A stretch of DNA of 64,000 nt from Bacillus_CJ salitolerans (lineage in GTDB: Bacteria > Bacillota > Bacilli > Bacillales > SA4), in NCBI RefSeq assembly GCF_042680805.1, contig NZ_JBHUEM010000020.1, positions 186,001-250,000 on the forward strand. Direction: 5' to 3'. The notes beneath the pieces are model-generated. The model was not told the DNA's origin, did no database searches, and saw only the letters and a program-made list of their open reading frames with translations. Below are positions 1 through 7,087 of the stretch, piece after piece (positions within the stretch are counted from its first letter, which is position 1; each line of letters starts with the position of its first letter). The translations under genes and the position numbers were made by a program.

Positions 1-411
1 AATAGATCCTGCTATAGAAGTGCTAGCATACTGATAGCTGGACAGAACTTTGGGTGTGGTTCATCGAGGGAACATGCACCATGGGCACTTTTAGATTATG
101 GTTTTAAAGTCCTTATTGCCCCTAGCTTCGCTGATATTTTTTATAGCAATTGTTTTAAAAATGGCTTATTACCTATTAGACTTTCTGAAAGAGAAGTTGC
201 ATTATTGTTTGAAGCAGTAAGGGAAACAAGCTATGAACTAACAATTGATCTTGTTCAACAAACGATTACTAATAAGGATGGGTTAGCTTTTATATTCGAG
301 ACAGATCCTTATCGAAAGAGAATGTTAATAGAAGGTTTAGATGATATTGGATTAACAGAGAAATATAACTTATATATATCTAACTTTGAAAAGAAATGTC
401 ACTTTCTATAA
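1..411 (+). CDS. leuD: 3-isopropylmalate dehydratase small subunit, 3' part
   Basis: The reading frame is open from the first base and gives the last 136 residues; the 5' end lies outside the window. The motif FGCGSSREHAPWAL, typical of the LeuD/aconitase swivel domain, is present near the left edge, followed by IAPSFADIFYSNCFKNGLLP, also diagnostic. LeuD joins LeuC to isomerise 2-isopropylmalate to 3-isopropylmalate in leucine synthesis in the cytoplasm. It presumably ends a leu operon lying to the left (inference). No clear terminator separates it from serC, which starts 91 bases downstream with its own strong ribosome binding site. Confidence 0.93.
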   Translation, partial: NRSCYRSASILIAGQNFGCGSSREHAPWALLDYGFKVLIAPSFADIFYSNCFKNGLLPIRLSEREVALLFEAVRETSYELTIDLVQQTITNKDGLAFIFETDPYRKRMLIEGLDDIGLTEKYNLYISNFEKKCHFL

Positions 412-502
412 TTTTTGCGGACGGATCTAATAAACTAATCCTTATTAGCTCAGCTTATTTATAAGAACAAGTTAATACACTTTTTGCATAAGGAGGTTGA
501 AT

Positions 503-1589
503 ATGGACCGTGTATTTAATTTTTCAGCAGGTCCATCTGTATTACCATTACAAGTCTTACACCAAGTTAAGGAAGAAATTACTTTCCTACAATGATCAAG
601 GAATGTCTGTATTAGAAATGAGTCACCGATCTGAGAGCTTTTCTGACATTATGGATAAGACAGAAGAGTTGCTTCGTAAATTAATGAATATCTCACCGAA
701 TTATCATGTATTGTTCTTACAGGGCGGGGCATCTCTTCAATTTTCAATGATTCCCATGAACTTATTAATCAATTCAAAAAAAGCATACTATGTTGAAACC
801 GGTTCATGGTCGATAAAAGCAATTGAGGAAGCAAGAAAAATTGGAGAGGTCTCAATTATTGCTTCTTCCGAAGATAAAGACTTTACTTATATACCATCTA
901 TAGATTTTTCTTCTATTTCACAATCGGCTAGTTATTTGCATATTACAACGAATAACACAATTGAAGGCACAAGCTATCATATTATTCCGAGGATATCAGA
1001 AACACTCCCACTTATTGCCGATATGTCTTCTAATATATTATCCCAGCATTATGATGTATCGAAGTTTGGGCTCATCTATGCAGGTGCACAGAAAAATCTA
1101 GGTCCTGCTGGTCTCACCGTTATCATTCTCAAAGAAAATTTATTATGTGAACTTCCAGAAAGTTTTCCAACTATGCTAAACTATCGAACCTTTATAAAGT
1201 CACGGTCGTTATATAATACGCCACCTACTTTCAGTATATATGTCATGAAATTAGTACTAGAATGGTTAGACAACAATGGAGGGATTCCTGCAATCGAAGA
1301 GAAGAACAAAGTGAAAGCATCCTTGCTTTATGATATTTTAGATCATTCAACATTGTTTTTTTCAAGAGTTGACGTTTCAAGTCGTTCCCTTATGAATATT
1401 CCTTTTACTACGAACTCCGAATCTGTTAATAAACAATTTATATATGAAGCAAAGAAAAAGGGCTTATTGAATTTAGAAGGACATCGATCTACAGGAGGTA
1501 TGCGAGCAAGCCTTTATAACGCCATGCCCATCGAAGGTGTAAGAAAGCTTGTAGATTTCATATATGAATTTGAAAAAAAGTATACATAA
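503..1589 (+). pseudogene. serC: Phosphoserine aminotransferase, single-base frameshift
   Basis: SerC is the PLP enzyme that converts 3-phosphohydroxypyruvate to phosphoserine. ATG 503 follows AAGGAGG and reads MDRVFNFSAGPSVLPLQVL, the family N-terminus, but this frame stops after about 30 codons. The rest (GMSVLEMSHRS, FLQGGASLQF, and GLIYAGAQKNLGPAG with the PLP lysine) is intact in another frame up to 1589. The span of 1087 nt is 3x362+1, so removing one A from the AAA run at 576-578 restores a 361-residue protein of normal length. This is either a recent frameshift or a homopolymer sequencing error. serA follows 13 bases later, so the two form an operon. Loss of SerC would make serine synthesis by this route depend on another aminotransferase. 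Confidence 0.88.
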
Positions 1590-1602
1590 AGGGGGTGATA
1601 TA

Positions 1603-2769
1603 GTGTATAAAATTCAAATTTTGAACACGATTTCCTCAAAAGGATTAGATGTTCTAAATCGTGAAAATTTTAACAATAATGCTGATGATTCACCTCATGG
1701 AATTCTCTTAAGAAGTTACAATTTACATAATACACACATCCCGTCTAGCGTTTTAGCTATTGCAAGAGCCGGAGTTGGAATAAATAATATTCCTGTCAAT
1801 GATCTAACTTCTAGAGGGATCATTGTTTTTAATACACCTGGTGCTAATGCCAATTCAGTAAAAGAATTGGTGATTATGAGTTTAATCGCATCATCAAGAC
1901 ACTTATTTAAAGCCGTTAAATGGACTAATAGTCTCATAGGAGAAGGCGAAAGTGTTCCAATTTTGGTTGAAGCTGGTAAAAAGGAATTTGTAGGGGTAGA
2001 GATACGTGGAAAAAAATTAGGCGTGATTGGGGTTGGTGCAATTGGAGGATTAGTTTCAAACGATGCTGCATCCCTCGGTATGGAAGTTCTTGCATTCGAC
2101 CCGTTCATTTCTGTTAACACAGCTTGGCAACTATCACGAGAGGTCAAGCGAGCACACAATATCGAGGAAATATTTTCAACATGTGATTACATTACTATGC
2201 ATGTTCCATTAACAGAAGAAACAAGAGAATTACTAAATGAGAAGGCATTTCAACAGATGAAAAAAGGAGTCCAATTACTGAATTTTTCTAGAGGAGAGTT
2301 AGTTGATGAAGTTGCCTTGGAAAATGCTCTACTTTCGAACATTGTTGCTAGTTATATAACTGATTTTCCAAACGAAAAACTCTTATCCATGAAAAATGTG
2401 GTTGTAATCCCGCACCTTGGTGCATCAACGATAGAATCAGAAGAGAATTGTGCCTATATGGCTGCTCATCAATTAAAAAATTTCTTGGAAACAGGCAATA
2501 TAACTAATTCAGTTAACTTTCCTAATGTGTATTTACCATATATAGGTAGGGAAAGGGTGACAGTTGTTCATCAAAATATTCCAAACATGGTTGGTCAAAT
2601 TACTTCTATTATGGCTAGATACTCGATTAACATTGCGGATATGATGAATAGGAGTAAGGAAGCATGGGCATACACGATGATGGACTTAGATGGAACAGTT
2701 GATCATCAAGAAGCATTGATTACTGAACTTTTACAAATAGCAGGGGTAAAAAAAGTTAGAATAATCTAA
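1603..2769 (+). CDS. serA: D-3-phosphoglycerate dehydrogenase
   Basis: A 388-residue NAD-dependent dehydrogenase for the first step of serine synthesis, oxidising 3-phosphoglycerate to 3-phosphohydroxypyruvate. The Rossmann motif GVIGVGAIGG is near the middle; the catalytic Arg is in NFSRGEL and the catalytic His in VVIPHLGAS. The last ~70 residues, beginning VTVVHQNIPNMVGQI, form a C-terminal ACT domain, which in this family can bind serine. It is the short form without the intervening ASB domain. GTG 1603 was chosen because AAAGGGGGTGAT lies just upstream and the protein then starts VYKIQILN like the family; an upstream ATG at 1564 would overlap serC. Confidence 0.93.
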   Translation: MYKIQILNTISSKGLDVLNRENFNNNADDSPHGILLRSYNLHNTHIPSSVLAIARAGVGINNIPVNDLTSRGIIVFNTPGANANSVKELVIMSLIASSRHLFKAVKWTNSLIGEGESVPILVEAGKKEFVGVEIRGKKLGVIGVGAIGGLVSNDAASLGMEVLAFDPFISVNTAWQLSREVKRAHNIEEIFSTCDYITMHVPLTEETRELLNEKAFQQMKKGVQLLNFSRGELVDEVALENALLSNIVASYITDFPNEKLLSMKNVVVIPHLGASTIESEENCAYMAAHQLKNFLETGNITNSVNFPNVYLPYIGRERVTVVHQNIPNMVGQITSIMARYSINIADMMNRSKEAWAYTMMDLDGTVDHQEALITELLQIAGVKKVRII

Positions 2770-2828
2770 GGTATACACCGACAGTCTTTCTTGTATTTTT
2801 CTTAAATAAAGAATTAAAGGATGAAAGT

Positions 2829-3298
2829 AATATCCATAACTATAACGTCTATCAATCAAGATAACAAGAAGAGCAGTTGATGATGATAAAGTCAGTCTTT
2901 ATGTATGGATGCATTTTCTTAATTACTGCCATTTCAATTGCCAATATCATTAATACAATTTCAACGATCATCTCATTAAGAAAAAGGGAGTTTGCCATGT
3001 TGAAGTCGATTGGAATGAAACAATTTTCTATGGTTAAAATCTATTTTTTTTTGGAATTCCGCTAAGTGTTGCTGTTATGTATTTAATATACCTATCAGTA
3101 ATGAACACCTTTAGCTACGGTTTTGAATTACCTTGGTTAGGTATAATGTATATAATTGTTGCTGTCTTTATTATTGTAAGCACTGCTATGCTATACTCGA
3201 TTTCAAAGGTGAAAAAAGAGAATATAATCGATGCGTTAAGAGAATATTTAAAAAAAATTCATCAAAAGAAATGTAGCGTCGTTCAAGGAGACTGCTAA
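2829..3298 (+). pseudogene. Decayed FtsX-type ABC transporter permease, C-terminal part
   Basis: Only the C-terminal domain of a MacB/FtsX-like permease can be read. Phrases such as NYNVYQS, then MYGCIFLITAISIANIINT, LRKREFAMLKSIGM and FGIPLSVAVMY match the last helices and the Arg/Lys-rich loop of this family. Three lesions are visible: no N-terminal half, an in-frame TAA at 2862, and a frameshift in the T run at 3043-3052, after which the reading continues in another frame to 3298. No ATPase partner is present. It looks like the remnant of a transporter lost by deletion. A functional role is unlikely. Confidence 0.8.
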
Positions 3299-3315
3299 GT
3301 AATGATCGAAGAAAA

Positions 3316-3347
3316 AAGACAGAAGGAGAGTATATTCCCTCTGTCTT
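3316..3347. terminator. Bidirectional rho-independent terminator
   Basis: Inverted repeat AAGACAG...CTGTCTT extended by a near-match AAGGA/TCCCT, flanked by an A-rich run on the left and a T run on the right. It lies between the permease remnant and the convergent FrnE-like gene, so it can serve both strands. Confidence 0.7.
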
Positions 3348-3351
3348 ATCA

Positions 3352-4053
3352 TTATTTTTTCGGTATTTCACATCCATTTTCATCACAAGTAATACCGTTT
3401 TCTGTTATCTCTTCAATAAAAGGTCCGTCTTTTTCAAGGATTTGCTGCAACGAATTTACAAAGACTTCGGTTGGTTGTGCCCCAGTTATCGCATACTTCC
3501 GATTGATAAGAAAATAAGGTATACTTCGAATTCCAAGTTCTGAAGCTTCTTGTTCATCTTTTCGAACTTGATCACTCATTTCATCACTAGATAACATGTT
3601 TGCAACAGATTTACCATCTAACCCAACTTCAACTGCTAAATCAATTAGTGTAGAATGGTCACCTATATGTTTTGATTCAGAATAATGGGCACGAAGTAAA
3701 CGCTCTGTCATCTCGTGCATATACCCTTGCTCTTTTGCATACATAGCTAGTCGGTGAGCGTCAAACGTGTTGGTTAAAATTAACGTATCATATTGGTATT
3801 CAATTCCAACTTCATTACCCATTTTAATCATGTTGGCAACACTTGCTTTAGCTTGATCCAAGCTCATTCCATATTTTTGGGATAGCTTTTCATAAATAGA
3901 ATAATTTACATCTCTCTCTGACGTTGGATCTAATTCAAAACATTTATACACGACTTTTACTGGTTGATCTAATTTGTTAATAGCGTCCTCCAGACGCTTT
4001 TTGCCAATATAGCAAAATGGTCAAGCAAAATCTGTCCACATTTCAATTAACAT
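3352..4053 (-). CDS. FrnE/DsbA-family oxidoreductase with UGA at the first active-site cysteine (candidate selenoprotein)
   Basis: ATG 4053 follows GGAGG at ideal spacing and reads MLIEMWTDFA, then UGA (4023-4021), then PFCYIGKKRLEDA. The frame stays open to 3352, giving 233 residues, a normal length for the DsbA/FrnE thioredoxin-fold family. Relatives carry C-P-F-C here, so UGA falls exactly on the first catalytic cysteine of CxxC (codon 11). A perfect hairpin lies 28 nt downstream (separate entry). Known of the family: cytosolic thiol-disulfide oxidoreductases; redox proteins of the thioredoxin fold are typical places for Sec replacing Cys. Inference: codon 11 is read as selenocysteine (U-P-F-C). 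Alternatives are a nonsense mutation or a sequencing error, which matters because serC nearby has a frameshift. Translation from an internal GTG at 3951 would give an enzyme without an active site. SelA/B/C/D genes are not in this window. Confidence 0.75.
3982..3998 (-). promoter_or_regulatory. SECIS-like hairpin inside the FrnE-family gene
   Basis: On the minus strand, AGCGTC, a 5-nt loop TGGAG, and GACGCT form a perfect 6-bp stem. The apical loop begins 28 nt after the in-frame UGA and its second nucleotide is G. As I recall the bacterial SECIS rules, the loop is short, has a G in its first two positions, and lies about 16-37 nt from the UGA, so all three are met. It lies wholly within coding sequence, as bacterial SECIS elements do. 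Function is inferred only. Confidence 0.55.
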
Positions 4054-4162
4054 ATGCTTACCTCCAAACTAAATTGCTTTCTATACTAGTATATCTATCG
4101 TAAAGTCATTTAGTCCAATGGATTGCTTCTTGTATAATCGGACAGTTTGGATTAGGAAAAAC

Positions 4163-4200
4163 ACGAAAAAGACAAGCTCCAATTTGCTTGTCTTTTTCGT
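4163..4200. terminator. Terminator after the S1-domain gene
   Basis: Perfect 15-bp inverted repeat ACGAAAAAGACAAGC / GCTTGTCTTTTTCGT with an 8-nt loop. On the minus strand it lies just past the stop of the S1-domain gene and ends in a T-rich arm. Confidence 0.85.
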
Positions 4201-4222
4201 TATCTATTCATGCAGAATTAAT

Positions 4223-4675
4223 TTATCCGCGTCTACCGCCTCTACCGCCGCGTTTTGTTTCTGTGCTACGTTTAAGCATAGACAGGTTTTCTTCACTAGA
4301 TTTTAGAAACTTAGCCATTTTGTCTTCAAAGCTTTCCTTAGGTTTGAAATTTCCACCTTTAGAACGAAAATCTCTTGAATTTCTATCTTCTCTTCCTTGG
4401 CGGGGAGGTCGATTGGAGTAAGAGTTCGTTTCTCTTTCAGGTCTATCAATCGCTTTTTTAATAGACAAAGAAATTTTTCCCTCTTTTTCACTCAAAACTT
4501 TTACTTCAACCTCGTCACCAACTTTAAGATGGTCATTTACATCTTTAACATAATTATCTGCGACCTCACTGATATGAACAAGACCAGTTTCGCCGCCTGG
4601 TAATTCAACAAATGCTCCAAAATTAGTAATTCCTGTTACTTTTCCTTTAACCTTGCTACCTAGTTCGATTGGAAG
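4223..4675 (-). CDS. S1-domain RNA-binding protein, YabR-like, without a canonical start codon
   Basis: About 150 residues: an N-terminal S1 fold (GSKVKGKVTGITNFGAFVEL, GLVHISEVADNYV, VGDEVEVKV) and a basic, low-complexity tail ending KRGGRGGRRG. This matches B. subtilis YabR-type general stress/ribosome-associated proteins. The family starts MSIEVGSK; here the aligned codons are CTT CCA ATC GAA CTA GGT. No ATG, GTG or TTG is in frame between the promoter and a TTG at 4495 that would cut away the S1 domain. AAGGGGG sits directly upstream, so translation may begin at a rare codon such as ATC (4669-4667); otherwise the gene is damaged. The coordinates given take the codon aligned with the usual Met. 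Confidence 0.75.
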   Translation of the reverse strand, partial: LPIELGSKVKGKVTGITNFGAFVELPGGETGLVHISEVADNYVKDVNDHLKVGDEVEVKVLSEKEGKISLSIKKAIDRPERETNSYSNRPPRQGREDRNSRDFRSKGGNFKPKESFEDKMAKFLKSSEENLSMLKRSTETKRGGRGGRRG

Positions 4676-4701
4676 TTCCCCCTTAATAATGTTGAGACCC
4701 T

Positions 4702-4707
4702 ATTATA
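4702..4707 (-). promoter_or_regulatory. Extended -10 promoter of the S1-domain gene
   Basis: On the minus strand TGGTATAAT gives a perfect -10 with the extended TGn motif; the -35 position (TAGAAA) is weak. It lies 20-30 nt upstream of the AAGGGGG ribosome binding site. Confidence 0.55.
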
Positions 4708-4835
4708 CCAAATAATAAACAACTTTTCTATTATCTAAACAGTGTATAGATGGAAAAATTACATTAAAAAGAATTGAATCAAGAATTCAGGGAGAAACTA
4801 TGATAATAAACATAATATATTCAGGAGGATTTAGC

Positions 4836-6509
4836 TTGGGTACAAAAGAAAATGTAATTTCAATTTTTGCCTTAGGTGGCTTACATGAGGTCGGAAAAAA
4901 CATGTATGCTATTCAATATTCTAATGATATTGTGATTATTGATTGTGGTAATAAATTCCCAGACGAAAGTTTACTGGGAATCGATTTAATCATCCCTGAC
5001 ATAGGTTATCTGGTAGAAAACAAAGAGAAAATAAAAGCTCTTGTAGTCACACATGGTCATGAAGATCATATTGGTGGTATTCCGTATTTTTTAAAGAAAC
5101 TCAATGTACCTGTATATGCTACTAGGTTTACTCTTGGATTGATTGAGTTGAAATTAAAAGAACATCGTATTTTAAGAGAGTCAGAATTAATTGAAATCGA
5201 CTCTCATTCGAATCTACAGTTAGGGGAGATTGATGTTTCCTTTTTTAAGGTAAATCACAGTATTCCTGATTGTTTGGGTATTGTCTTTAACACCGCAGAT
5301 GGAACAATCGTTCATACAGGTGATTTTAAGTTTGATTTAACACCAGTAAATAACCAACATTCAGATATTCATAAGATGGCCGAAATTGGTCAAAAGGGTG
5401 TACTACTTTTATTGTCTGAAAGTACGAATGCAGAAAGACCAGGACTAACACCATCTGAGCAAATGGTAGGGAAGCACATGGATGACGCTTTTATGAAAGC
5501 GAATAGAAAAGTGATTGTTTCTACGTTTGCGTCTAATGTAAGTCGTGTTCAGCAAGTAGTAGAATCAGCAATGAAGACAAATCGAAAATTAGCCCTATTA
5601 GGGAGAAGTATGATTAACGTAGTGGAGGTGGCGATTGCTCGTGGTTATTTAGATGTACCAGAGGGGATGATTATCGATCAACATGAAATTAATGAATTAC
5701 CCCCTGAACAAGTTGCTATACTTTGTACTGGTAGTCAAGGTGAACCATTAGCTGCGCTTTCAAGACTTTCAACTGGGAATTTTCGTGGAGTTGAGGTTTT
5801 AAAGGATGACACCGTTATTTTAGCAGCTGGTCCAATCCCAGGTAATGAGAAGAGTGTCACGAAAATTATAGATAATCTGTTTGCCCTTGGAGCCAAAGTG
5901 ATTTATGGATCAGGAGTTACAACGGGGATGCATGTATCGGGGCATGGTTATCAAGAGGATTTAAAACTAATGCTTACATTAATGAAGCCGAAGTATTTTA
6001 TTCCAATTCACGGAGAATATAGAATGCTACATCAACACAAATTATTAGCAGAAACTGTTGGTGTTGAGTCTGGGCATACCTTTATATTAAACAATGGAGA
6101 TGTTGTAGATATTGATAATCAAGTTGCTAGACAAACACGATCGATTCCAGCTGGTAATACGTATGTAGATGGAATGGGTGTAGGAGATGTTGGAGAAATC
6201 GTTTTAAGAGACCGGAAACAGCTTTCTGAGGATGGAATGCTCGTAATTGTATTAACGATGAGCAAGTCAGAAAAAAAGCTTATCTCGAATCCTGATACAA
6301 TATCGAGAGGATTTGTGTATATCAAAGATTCAGAAAGACTATTACATGATGTTGATAACCTAATTAAGAAAACAGTCAATAATTTTCAAGACAGAAACAG
6401 AAGCTACTGGAGTGCATTGAAACAAGATCTAAAAAGAACAGTAGGGGAATACATCTATTCAAAAACGAAAAGAAAACCAATGATACTTCCTATCATCATA
6501 GAAGTGTAA
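4836..6509 (+). CDS. Ribonuclease J
   Basis: A 557-residue metallo-beta-lactamase/beta-CASP RNase. HGHEDHIGG (H73, H75, D77, H78) supplies the zinc ligands; HTGDFKFD, CTGSQGEP, SGHG and IPIHGEYRM are the following family motifs, and the protein ends MILPIIIEV as RNase J proteins do. RNase J acts as 5'-3' exonuclease and endonuclease in mRNA turnover and rRNA maturation. TTG 4836 was chosen because AGGAGG (4823-4828) precedes it at good spacing and the protein then begins MGTKENVISIFALGGL; the ATG at 4800 has no such site. It cannot be decided from one copy whether this is RnjA, RnjB or a further paralogue. It stands alone, with a palindromic terminator directly behind. Confidence 0.9.
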   Translation: MGTKENVISIFALGGLHEVGKNMYAIQYSNDIVIIDCGNKFPDESLLGIDLIIPDIGYLVENKEKIKALVVTHGHEDHIGGIPYFLKKLNVPVYATRFTLGLIELKLKEHRILRESELIEIDSHSNLQLGEIDVSFFKVNHSIPDCLGIVFNTADGTIVHTGDFKFDLTPVNNQHSDIHKMAEIGQKGVLLLLSESTNAERPGLTPSEQMVGKHMDDAFMKANRKVIVSTFASNVSRVQQVVESAMKTNRKLALLGRSMINVVEVAIARGYLDVPEGMIIDQHEINELPPEQVAILCTGSQGEPLAALSRLSTGNFRGVEVLKDDTVILAAGPIPGNEKSVTKIIDNLFALGAKVIYGSGVTTGMHVSGHGYQEDLKLMLTLMKPKYFIPIHGEYRMLHQHKLLAETVGVESGHTFILNNGDVVDIDNQVARQTRSIPAGNTYVDGMGVGDVGEIVLRDRKQLSEDGMLVIVLTMSKSEKKLISNPDTISRGFVYIKDSERLLHDVDNLIKKTVNNFQDRNRSYWSALKQDLKRTVGEYIYSKTKRKPMILPIIIEV

Positions 6510-6510
6510 A

Positions 6511-6545
6511 AAAATTCGACAGGTGCCAGTCACTTGTCGAATTTT
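6511..6545. repeat. Palindromic TCGACA repeat, copy A, also a terminator
   Basis: Near-perfect 35-nt palindrome with arms AAAATTCGACA / TGTCGAATTTT and centre GGTGCCAGTCACT. It directly follows the RNase J stop codon. Copies B and C at 27011 and 29843 share the sequence. The T-rich 3' arm suits a rho-independent terminator. Confidence 0.8.
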
Positions 6546-6784
6546 CTGTACCAACCACACCAAGTACATGAAGAGACGTACGTAGAGAAAGTCGAAATTC
6601 TCCCAGTACCTAAGATTGAATTATATATGGACAGAAATAGGTTTAAAGTATAAGTTTGAACATATACAACCACGGCAGTTAACAGAGCAAAAGGATTGAT
6701 GATGTAATCTTTATTAGTATGAATTCCTCGTGAATACACGAGTGCATGTTCACTCCGAAAACTTCATAAAGGTCGAAAAAAAAT

Positions 6785-6813
6785 TTGACACTTCATTAAA
6801 ATAATCCTATAAT
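6785..6813 (+). promoter_or_regulatory. Sigma-A promoter of the sugar locus
   Basis: TTGACA (6785-6790), 17 bp, TATAAT (6808-6813): both hexamers and the spacing match the vegetative consensus exactly. It points toward the lipoprotein gene at 7088. Confidence 0.8.
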
Positions 6814-6818
6814 AGGCT

Positions 6819-6833
6819 TTGTAAACGCATACA
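6819..6833 (+). promoter_or_regulatory. cre site (CcpA operator)
   Basis: TTGTAAACGCATACA fits the catabolite-responsive element consensus WTGNAANCGNWNNCW at every fixed position. It sits just after the -10 box, where CcpA binding would block initiation, so the locus is probably repressed by preferred sugars. Confidence 0.75.
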
Positions 6834-6857
6834 ATGGTTTACATAACAACGTTCGAA

Positions 6858-6875
6858 TTTGAAAAGGTTTTCAAA
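6858..6875. promoter_or_regulatory. Palindromic operator candidate 1
   Basis: TTTGAAAAGGTTTTCAAA, an almost perfect palindrome with half-site TTGAAAA. The same half-site recurs at 6969-6990, about 113 bp away centre to centre. The LacI-type regulator at 13439 is the natural candidate to bind both and loop the DNA (inference). Confidence 0.5.
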
Positions 6876-6930
6876 AAACTAGTGAATATTCTATTAAAAA
6901 CCTATTTCTCTAGTAATTTTACTCCTATTT

Positions 6931-6955
6931 ATTCTGATTATGGAAAAATCAGAAT
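6931..6955 (+). promoter_or_regulatory. Hairpin in the leader
   Basis: ATTCTGATT / AATCAGAAT, a perfect 9-bp inverted repeat with a 7-nt loop, followed by TATATTTT. It lies between the two palindromes and could be a weak attenuator or mRNA-stabilising structure. Confidence 0.4.
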
Positions 6956-6968
6956 TATATTTTATGAG

Positions 6969-6990
6969 TTTTTGAAAAGCTTTTCAAAAA
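6969..6990. promoter_or_regulatory. Palindromic operator candidate 2
   Basis: A perfect 22-bp palindrome with half-site TTTTTGAAAAG centred on AGCT. It shares the TTGAAAA half-site with the element at 6858. Confidence 0.5.
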
Positions 6991-7087
6991 GAGGATTTCT
7001 ATAAAAGGTACCTAAGAGTGACTATATAAACACTTTTAGTATCGATAAAAACATTTGTCATTTTATATGATGAGGGGGAAAATTGTA

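Larger units (their letters stand above)
6546..7087 (+). other. Long regulatory region before the sugar-locus lipoprotein gene
   Basis: No gene could be recognised in these 540 bases. The left part (6546-6780) shows only short spurious ORFs on the minus strand. The right part holds a consensus promoter, a cre site, two related palindromes and a hairpin, listed separately, giving the lipoprotein gene a leader of about 270 nt if transcription starts at that promoter. Confidence 0.6.

Noticed and set aside
1716..2159. 147-codon open frame on the minus strand
   Set aside because: It lies wholly inside serA in the opposite frame and shows no family or ribosome binding site.
2862..2864. Stop codon in the FtsX remnant as a possible Sec codon
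   Set aside because: It is TAA, not TGA, and the gene has other lesions.
3352..3951. Reading the FrnE-family gene as a shorter protein from GTG 3951
   Set aside because: It would lack the active site and has no ribosome binding site; the ATG at 4053 has an excellent one.
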